Origin: Bacteroidales bacterium
GTDB lineage: Bacteria > Bacteroidota > Bacteroidia > Bacteroidales > UBA7960
Direction of reading: 5' to 3'
NCBI GenBank assembly: GCA_003557765.1
Contig: PWNO01000018.1
Span: 1 to 12,327 of the forward strand
DNA: 12,327 nt
Position numbers and translations under genes: made by a program. Below the pieces are notes generated by a model. That model had not been told where the DNA came from and made no database searches. It saw only the letters and a list, made by a program, of their open reading frames with translations. Positions within the stretch are counted from its first letter, which is position 1. Each line of letters opens with the position of its first letter. This document shows, in pieces, positions 7,363-12,327 of the stretch.

Positions 7363-8142
7363 ATGCCTTTGAAAATACTGATCATAGAGGATGAACTACC
7401 GGCCCAAAGGCTGGTGGCCCGGTTTGTTTCAGATTTGCTGCCTCAGGCACAGATCGTAAATATGCTTGGATCCGTGAAAGAATCGGTGGAGTGGCTGCAG
7501 AATCATCCCCATCCGGATATCATTTTCATGGATATCCAGCTTTCTGATGGCCTATGCTTCAATATCCTTGAACAGATAAAACCCGACAGCTTCATCATTT
7601 TCACCACCGCTTATGACCAGTATGCCATCCGTGCCTTTAAGGCCAATACCATTGATTACCTGCTTAAGCCCATCAAAAAGGAGCAGATACAGGCTGCTTT
7701 AGATAAAGTTAACCGTCAGTCAAGACTGCACCAGAAGCTGCACATCCAGGAGTTTGACGTTCAGAAGCTGCTGGAGATGCTCCCTGACACAAAACCCCAA
7801 TACAGGATGCGATTTCTTGTAAGTAAGCCTGATGGCTGGTATAGACTCAAGGTTAATGACATTGCCTTTTTCTATCTCGAAAACAAAAATACGGTGGCCG
7901 TTGACTTTAAAGGGGAGCACCATCCAATTGACCAGACCCTGAACCAGGTGATGGAGAGCCTTGATCCTGACTCATTTTTCCGGACCAATCGGCAAACCAT
8001 TGTGAACATTGATGCCATCCAGAAGGTTGAAACCTGGTTTAACGGCCGCTTGCTGGTCAAAACCAAGCCTCCCCACACGGAAAAGATTACAGTTCCTCGA
8101 GAGAAAGCAGTTATTTTTCGCGAGCTTTGGCTGAATGGGTGA
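7363..8142 (+). CDS. LytTR family DNA-binding response regulator
   Basis: Cytoplasmic transcription regulator of 259 residues with the standard AlgR/LytR layout. The receiver domain is at 1-120, with the acidic pocket Glu9/Asp10, phospho-acceptor Asp57 (FMDIQL), switch Thr81/Thr82 (IIFTTAYD) and Lys102 (LLKP). The LytTR DNA-binding domain is at about 147-257, with the typical segments IAFFYLENKNTVAV and DPDSFFRTNRQTIVNIDAI. It lies 41 bases after the kinase, its almost certain partner. The ATG is preceded by CACCCCAGCC with no Shine-Dalgarno. It is the last gene of the + strand cluster. Likely targets are the pump operon or other envelope genes, but no clear pair of LytTR half-sites was found in the window. 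Confidence 0.95.
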   Translation: MPLKILIIEDELPAQRLVARFVSDLLPQAQIVNMLGSVKESVEWLQNHPHPDIIFMDIQLSDGLCFNILEQIKPDSFIIFTTAYDQYAIRAFKANTIDYLLKPIKKEQIQAALDKVNRQSRLHQKLHIQEFDVQKLLEMLPDTKPQYRMRFLVSKPDGWYRLKVNDIAFFYLENKNTVAVDFKGEHHPIDQTLNQVMESLDPDSFFRTNRQTIVNIDAIQKVETWFNGRLLVKTKPPHTEKITVPREKAVIFRELWLNG

Positions 8143-8177
8143 TGAGTTTTTTTATAAGGGAGGTAGCGAATTTCATT

Positions 8178-8205
8178 AAAAAACCGCCCCAAAAAACAGG
8201 CGGTT
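8178..8205 (-). terminator. Rho-independent terminator for the small - strand gene
   Basis: A perfect 7-bp stem, AACCGCC (8182-8188) and GGCGGTT (8199-8205), has a 10-base loop. On the - strand it is followed by six T (8178-8183 read in reverse). It lies 37 bases past the stop of the small secreted protein gene. On the + strand the downstream side is AAGCAAAC, so it would end the regulator transcript only weakly. Confidence 0.8.
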
Positions 8206-8242
8206 AAGCAAACAATATGAAAAGAAATCTGTTTATGTTGAT

Positions 8243-8548
8243 TTATTTACCACGAAGGGTTTGCTGAAATACAGTTTCGAGATCAAAGGGAAGTTCTTCT
8301 TCCACTTCAGGCTTGGTTAATTCGCTTAGGTCAAATACTTGGTAAGCAAGCTCGGATTGTATGTTCTGAAAAACTACTGCAACATCTAAAGGAAGTTCTT
8401 CAGTGGCTTCTTCACCCAATATGGGTTGTATCAGAGTTTTACCATTTGCATCAAAAAAAGTAAGGTTCTTTCCCGTCGGGTTTGCAAATAATCCTGAGAT
8501 GCTGAAAATGATTGCCGCTGCTGTGATGATGATGCTTTTTGTTTTCAT
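8243..8548 (-). CDS. Small secreted protein with a duplicated EELPxDxxxVFQ motif, unknown function
   Basis: 101 residues, not recognised as a named family. A clear Sec signal peptide covers residues 1-22 (basic MKTK, hydrophobic core, cleavage after LFA). The mature part is about 79 residues, acidic and Cys-free, so probably periplasmic or exported. Two copies of a 12-residue motif with EELP, Asp and VFQ in the same places sit at 50-61 and 84-95, 34 residues apart, with 8 of 12 identical. The gene stands alone, converging on the LytTR regulator and divergent from the protease/barrel gene, with its own strong terminator. The signal peptide, internal repeat and terminator all argue that it is a real gene. 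The motif could be a short binding segment or a remnant of a repeat protein; no function is claimed. Confidence 0.82.
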   Translation of the reverse strand: MKTKSIIITAAAIIFSISGLFANPTGKNLTFFDANGKTLIQPILGEEATEELPLDVAVVFQNIQSELAYQVFDLSELTKPEVEEELPFDLETVFQQTLRGK

Positions 8549-8632
8549 GACTTTGTGCTTTAATGATATTTCCTTTAGTTTTATTTCGGTTTACTAATTA
8601 TCTATCTAAGTCTGTGCCAAAATTTGTAAAGC

Positions 8633-8645
8633 ATTGTATAACAAT
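8633..8645. promoter_or_regulatory. Palindrome ATTGT-ATA-ACAAT in the divergent intergenic region
   Basis: A perfect 5-base inverted repeat with a 3-base spacer. A second palindrome, ACAATTGT, lies at 8700-8707, and the word GCATTGT at 8631-8637 recurs at 8730-8736, within the candidate promoter. The repeated ATTGT/ACAAT half-sites could bind a dimeric regulator, but the region is A/T-rich and chance is possible. Confidence 0.3.
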
Positions 8646-8727
8646 ATTTAATAAGGCTATGACAGTAATTGGTCGGGTCATAAATGTGTTCGCAATCGTA
8701 CAATTGTCATTCGTTTTTGAACGCTTG

Positions 8728-8756
8728 TTGCATTGTTTTAAAAATTGCTATTTTTG
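8728..8756 (+). promoter_or_regulatory. Candidate Bacteroidota promoter for the metalloprotease/barrel gene
   Basis: The -7 element TATTTTTG (8749-8756) matches TAnnTTTG perfectly. A TTG at 8728-8730 lies 18 bases upstream (another TTG at 8725-8727, 21 bases), fitting the loose TTTG/TTG -33 element. The -7 element ends 32 bases before the ATG at 8789, giving a short leader. This is the best promoter match in the window. Confidence 0.6.
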
Positions 8757-8788
8757 ATGATAATAATTAACCTCAATAACTCAGGGAT

Positions 8789-11749
8789 ATGTTTTTTCTA
8801 AGAAAGGTTATCGTTTGCCTTATCATTTTTATTGGTGTATCAGGCTCAGAGATTTTATTTGGTCAGGGCTTTTCGATGATGAATCAGCGCAACCATCCGG
8901 AACTGCAGTGGATGAGTGTTGAAACAGAACACTTTATCATAAGCTACCCGGATCATTTATCTGGAATTGAAGCACAGGCGGCTTCAATTGCTGAAGCCAC
9001 TTATGAGGCATTGTCAGAAAACCTTGTGGTGGAATTTGATTATAAGATACGCATCTACCTCAGCGATGAGGATGAGATTATGAACGGTTTTGCTGTTCCC
9101 TTTCCGCGCGCCTATACCAATATTTGGGTCAATCTCAATGATGTAGCAGAAGGATGGAGTGGTCCGGAAAAATGGTTACGGACCGTAATTGCCCATGAAC
9201 TTGCCCACATTTTTCATTTTGAGGCTGTGAAATCTAACCTGCCATTGATTGGGGTATTAGGTATTGCACCATCGCTTCCTGTTCCCTGGACGGAGGGGAT
9301 TGCGCAATATTATACCGAACCCTGGCACGCCCTTCGGGGCGACGACCTGCTCCGGAAAGCATTTTACGACGGACGTCCATCCTACACGGATGGTACATCT
9401 ATGCGAAACAGGTCGTTGATGTATGCTGTTGGCAATGCACAGGTACGTTATTTTTCCCACACCTATGGTGACACGCTGATGCCAAAGATCCTTGCCCATC
9501 GGAATGAAGTGCTTGGTGGACTAATTCGTGTCCATAATTTTAATAAGGCATTTCAGGAGGTTATGGATCGCTCGTTTGATGATTTCGAGGATGAATGGAG
9601 AAGACATGCCAACATTTATTACCACAGCCTGGCTTCTCAGATGGAAAGATCAGATTCCCTTGGAGTTGATAAGGAGAAAATACCCGGTCTTTTCATCAGC
9701 GATGTTCAATACAGTCCGGATACAACAAAAATCGCGACATTGGCCTTACGATCCAGGCAACAACCCTATCAGCAGCTGTCCATCATTGCAAATGACTCAA
9801 TCAGGGATCGAAAAGTGATTGCTGAAGGAAACTTTAAGACACCGTTGAGCTGGAGTCCGGATGGAGAAAAGATTGCATATGCTTCAACCCGGCGCGGCAG
9901 ACATGGCTCCTTGCTGAATGATATCTACCTGATTGATGTGGAATCGGGTCGCCGGACAAGGCTTACACACTCAAGAAGGGCTTCCTATCCTCAGTTTGCA
10001 CCTGATGGTCGGGGGTTATATTATGTTGTGAATGAAAACGGTACAGGGAATATTTTCTTTATGGATCTGGATACCAAGGAGGAACAGAGGATCACATCGC
10101 ATGAGGCTGATGTGCAGCTGGGAAGGCTGGCAATCCACCCGGAAGGCACTTGTCTTGCCTTTGCACGCTTTGAAGAGGATGGAAAAAGGCATATTGTCGT
10201 GCTGGACAGGGAGACAGGTTCTGAACGGGTATTGACAAATCCCGATGAAGACGACAGATATCCTTTATGGAACCACGATGGCACATTGCTGGCCTATACC
10301 AGCCTTCGCGACTATGTTCCCAATGTTTTTGTGATCGATCCTTTTGATGAAAATGCAACCGAGAAACGCATTACGGCACTTTTTGCAGGCGGAACTGCCC
10401 TGCAATGGCTGCCACCCGATTCGCTGCATGAGGCCGGAACAATGGTCCTTACCGGTTCGGATACCAAGCGGGATAACCACATTCACCGAATAGATGCATC
10501 CAGGAGGGCAGAAGACCTGCAATTGTCTGTGAATCCATCCTATACCGCCTGGCTGACCCATCAACCAACAAGTGTGATCCCTTCTCAGATTGCCCCAAAT
10601 GAAGGACTAATCCTGAACAGATATCCATACAACTCCTGGCGCAATATCTCCCATGCATCAACCATCCCTTTTCCTTATTTCAGCAGCAGTGATGATTTCG
10701 GACTGGGTGTCATTTCTGTTTTTAGTGAGCCGCTTTCAAAACACATGTTCTCGATGGCTGCGGCAGTTTCGTTTACCCGCTTTCAGGACAACAGCCTGAT
10801 CTTTCTTGGTTATATCAACAACCAGTTTACTCCGTCGATCAGCTTTAACCTTTACCATAACAGCTTTACAGGCCGGTTTTATGAGCGGGATTACCTGGTA
10901 ACGACAAACTCCGGGGGCTATGTGATGGCAACCTTGCCGCACGACTGGATTGATAACGACTTTATCAGTACCAATCTATATGCACGGTTCAGGTATGAGT
11001 ATACAGACGCTGAGCGTTTTTGGGATTTCGATGAAACGGAACACGTATTGGGTGAACCCATGAGTGGCTGGCAGCAGGATATGCGCTTGGGTTTAAGAAT
11101 GACCAAACGTAAACCTTATGTCCACAATGTGATCCATCCGCTCTCAGGCTGGGGTGTTGAGGCGCGTGTGACTTTGGCTTCTGAAGCCCTCGGCGGGGAA
11201 ACGGAATACATCAGACCCGACCTGACCACATATGTCATTCTTCCTGGACTTAGCGATCACCGGTTCTATCTGTATGGGCGAGCCATTGCGCAATGGGGTG
11301 ATGCATTTCCGCAGGATTACATTGGGTTAAGCCGTTATGATGATATCCAGCTGGGAGGAGCTTTTGCAGGCCTTGATGTCTTGTATGCCGATGCAGAAAG
11401 GGTAAGGGGTTACAGGGATTATGTTACCGGTAACCGACTGCTGTTTGGAACTGTTGAATACCGTATCCCGTTTGCTGACAACCTTCACACTGAGATCCTT
11501 GGAGTCATCTCTTTGCAGCGTACAACACTTACTGCCTTCATTGATGGTGGTATTGTGCGGAATGACAACCTTCCTTCAGGGGATCGTACGGCCTCACGTG
11601 CAGGTGCCGGCCTTGAGTTAAAGAACGTGCTCAGCATCGGAGGATTGCAAATCCTGCAAAGCCTCGGGTTGGCACAACCGGTCGAACACATCGGTGACGA
11701 CGATCACCTGGAGCTGTACTACAGGGTTCGGGCTGTAATTCCTTTTTAG
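8789..11749 (+). CDS. Envelope protein: gluzincin-like metalloprotease domain, TolB-like propeller and Omp85-type barrel
   Basis: 986 residues in three apparent parts. Signal peptide: about 1-25 (FLRKVIVCLIIFIG, ending LFGQ). Peptidase part: about 40-290, with zinc motif HELAH (His136, Glu137, His140) and WTEG with Glu169 as probable third ligand, the gluzincin pattern of peptidase MA/M1-like enzymes. Propeller: about 300-590, with six PD40/TolB-like repeats recognisable by YSPD (308), WSPDG (355), FAPDG (403), HPEG (450), NHDG (495) and LPPD (541). Barrel: about 605-986, aromatic and alternating strands, with VRGY at 872-875 resembling the conserved loop-6 motif of Omp85 proteins, and a terminal Phe typical of barrels inserted by BAM. 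The likely site is the outer membrane with protease and propeller in the periplasm, but topology is inferred. It is transcribed alone from the promoter at 8728. Proteins of this layout are known in Bacteroidota as uncharacterised TolB-like proteins; substrate and role are unknown. Confidence 0.85.
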   Translation: MFFLRKVIVCLIIFIGVSGSEILFGQGFSMMNQRNHPELQWMSVETEHFIISYPDHLSGIEAQAASIAEATYEALSENLVVEFDYKIRIYLSDEDEIMNGFAVPFPRAYTNIWVNLNDVAEGWSGPEKWLRTVIAHELAHIFHFEAVKSNLPLIGVLGIAPSLPVPWTEGIAQYYTEPWHALRGDDLLRKAFYDGRPSYTDGTSMRNRSLMYAVGNAQVRYFSHTYGDTLMPKILAHRNEVLGGLIRVHNFNKAFQEVMDRSFDDFEDEWRRHANIYYHSLASQMERSDSLGVDKEKIPGLFISDVQYSPDTTKIATLALRSRQQPYQQLSIIANDSIRDRKVIAEGNFKTPLSWSPDGEKIAYASTRRGRHGSLLNDIYLIDVESGRRTRLTHSRRASYPQFAPDGRGLYYVVNENGTGNIFFMDLDTKEEQRITSHEADVQLGRLAIHPEGTCLAFARFEEDGKRHIVVLDRETGSERVLTNPDEDDRYPLWNHDGTLLAYTSLRDYVPNVFVIDPFDENATEKRITALFAGGTALQWLPPDSLHEAGTMVLTGSDTKRDNHIHRIDASRRAEDLQLSVNPSYTAWLTHQPTSVIPSQIAPNEGLILNRYPYNSWRNISHASTIPFPYFSSSDDFGLGVISVFSEPLSKHMFSMAAAVSFTRFQDNSLIFLGYINNQFTPSISFNLYHNSFTGRFYERDYLVTTNSGGYVMATLPHDWIDNDFISTNLYARFRYEYTDAERFWDFDETEHVLGEPMSGWQQDMRLGLRMTKRKPYVHNVIHPLSGWGVEARVTLASEALGGETEYIRPDLTTYVILPGLSDHRFYLYGRAIAQWGDAFPQDYIGLSRYDDIQLGGAFAGLDVLYADAERVRGYRDYVTGNRLLFGTVEYRIPFADNLHTEILGVISLQRTTLTAFIDGGIVRNDNLPSGDRTASRAGAGLELKNVLSIGGLQILQSLGLAQPVEHIGDDDHLELYYRVRAVIPF

Positions 11750-11763
11750 TGAGGTTAAGATTA

Positions 11764-11780
11764 TACGCTAAACGCTAAAC
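11764..11780 (+). repeat. Short heptamer array, two units, in the convergent gap
   Basis: TACGCTA, then AACGCTA, then AAC, in the 38-base gap between the two convergent genes. AACGCTA is identical to the unit at 61-67. No hairpin terminator is visible in this gap. Confidence 0.6.
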
Positions 11781-11787
11781 CATATAG

Positions 11788-12327
11788 CTACCGTATCACC
11801 CATCTGATTCCGACACGCGCACCTGCCCACCATTTTGACAGGCTGTTGCTTCGGGTCCTTTCAAAAAAGCTGTAAGGTGCCACACTGTAGTCGTCGAAAT
11901 CTCCCTCAAGGGTTCTGTCGCGAAGGTACTGGTGATACAAAACAGGTCCTGCAAACCATTCCAGGTTGGAGTCGTTACGTTTTGAAAACAGCACCCTCAG
12001 CTCATTCAGGTTGTTTTCATGATCCTCATCCCACCACGAGTCGGGCTGATGGAGCCTGTAGTTATGCAATTCAACCTGCAATCGGTGTTGATCAGATAAT
12101 GCAATATTAGAACCGATCCCATAACCGGTGGCCCAGTCAATCTCTTTGTGCAACGGAAGATGGCCAATGCTGAAAATGTTGTAAAATACAGGAACACCGA
12201 TCTTAAAAGATGCACCTGCTATCATGGCATCAGACGCTGAAAGCTCCAGTTGTCGCAGGCCGCCCTTTCTGACGATGCTCAGAAACCCGATCGGTACACC
12301 ACTGATGGTGTCAGATATGTTGATTAA
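11788..12327 (-). CDS. Probable outer membrane beta-barrel protein, C-terminal 179 residues (start outside the window)
   Basis: The reading frame on the - strand is open from the right window edge to a TAG at 11788-11790. The internal Met at 12223-12225 is not the likely start, because 34 in-frame codons upstream of it continue the same style of sequence (NISDTISGVPIGFLSIVRKGG, then LRQLELSAS). The visible part has alternating polar/hydrophobic, aromatic-rich strands separated by short turns (VPVFYNIFSIG, ATGYGIGSNI, HRLQVELHNYRL, LEWFAGPVLYH) and ends ARVGIRWVIR, consistent with a membrane barrel. It resembles a common uncharacterised Bacteroidota family as far as I can recall. It is convergent with the protease/barrel gene with a 38-base gap. 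Confidence 0.75.
   Translation of the reverse strand, partial: LINISDTISGVPIGFLSIVRKGGLRQLELSASDAMIAGASFKIGVPVFYNIFSIGHLPLHKEIDWATGYGIGSNIALSDQHRLQVELHNYRLHQPDSWWDEDHENNLNELRVLFSKRNDSNLEWFAGPVLYHQYLRDRTLEGDFDDYSVAPYSFFERTRSNSLSKWWAGARVGIRWVIR

Noticed and set aside
8563..8757. 64-codon + strand frame in the divergent intergenic region
   Set aside because: A/T-rich, no recognisable domain, overlaps the candidate promoter of the next gene, and no start context.

Overview
The window looks like chromosomal DNA of a member of the Bacteroidota, probably a Bacteroidales-like lineage. None of the recognisable genes has a Shine-Dalgarno sequence in front of it. Two gene starts lie just downstream of perfect matches to the Bacteroidota -7 promoter element TAnnTTTG. 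The protein types (lipoprotein RND adaptor, LytS-type kinase with LytTR regulator, TolB-propeller/outer-membrane-barrel proteins) also fit that phylum. No phage, insertion sequence, CRISPR array or RNA gene was seen.

Left part (259-8142, all + strand): a complete tripartite RND efflux pump in the order outer-membrane TolC-like channel, periplasmic lipoprotein adaptor, inner-membrane RND permease. It is followed by a two-component pair: a 4-TM LytS/YehU-type histidine kinase and a LytTR response regulator. The adaptor follows the channel by 48 bases. The permease follows the adaptor after a 152-base gap that holds a REP-like hairpin and nine perfect copies of a TTAACC hexamer running up to its start codon. 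The co-location suggests that the two-component system senses envelope stress or pump substrate and controls the pump, but this is inference.

Middle part (8143-8788): a rho-independent terminator and a small secreted protein of unknown function on the - strand, with a duplicated 12-residue motif. A 240-base divergent intergenic region with a good Bacteroidota promoter for the next gene follows.

Right part (8789-12327): a 986-residue envelope protein that appears to join a gluzincin-type metalloprotease domain (HELAH plus a downstream Glu), a six-bladed TolB-like propeller, and a C-terminal Omp85/BamA-type barrel with a VRGY motif and a terminal Phe. Converging on it from the right edge is the C-terminal 179 residues of a probable outer-membrane beta-barrel protein whose start lies outside the window.

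The most unusual non-coding signal is a dispersed family of degenerate heptamer arrays (AAC followed by four bases) at four intergenic sites and in both orientations, including a pair in inverted orientation flanking the kinase gene. The TTAACC hexamer array at the pump permease start may be a related form.
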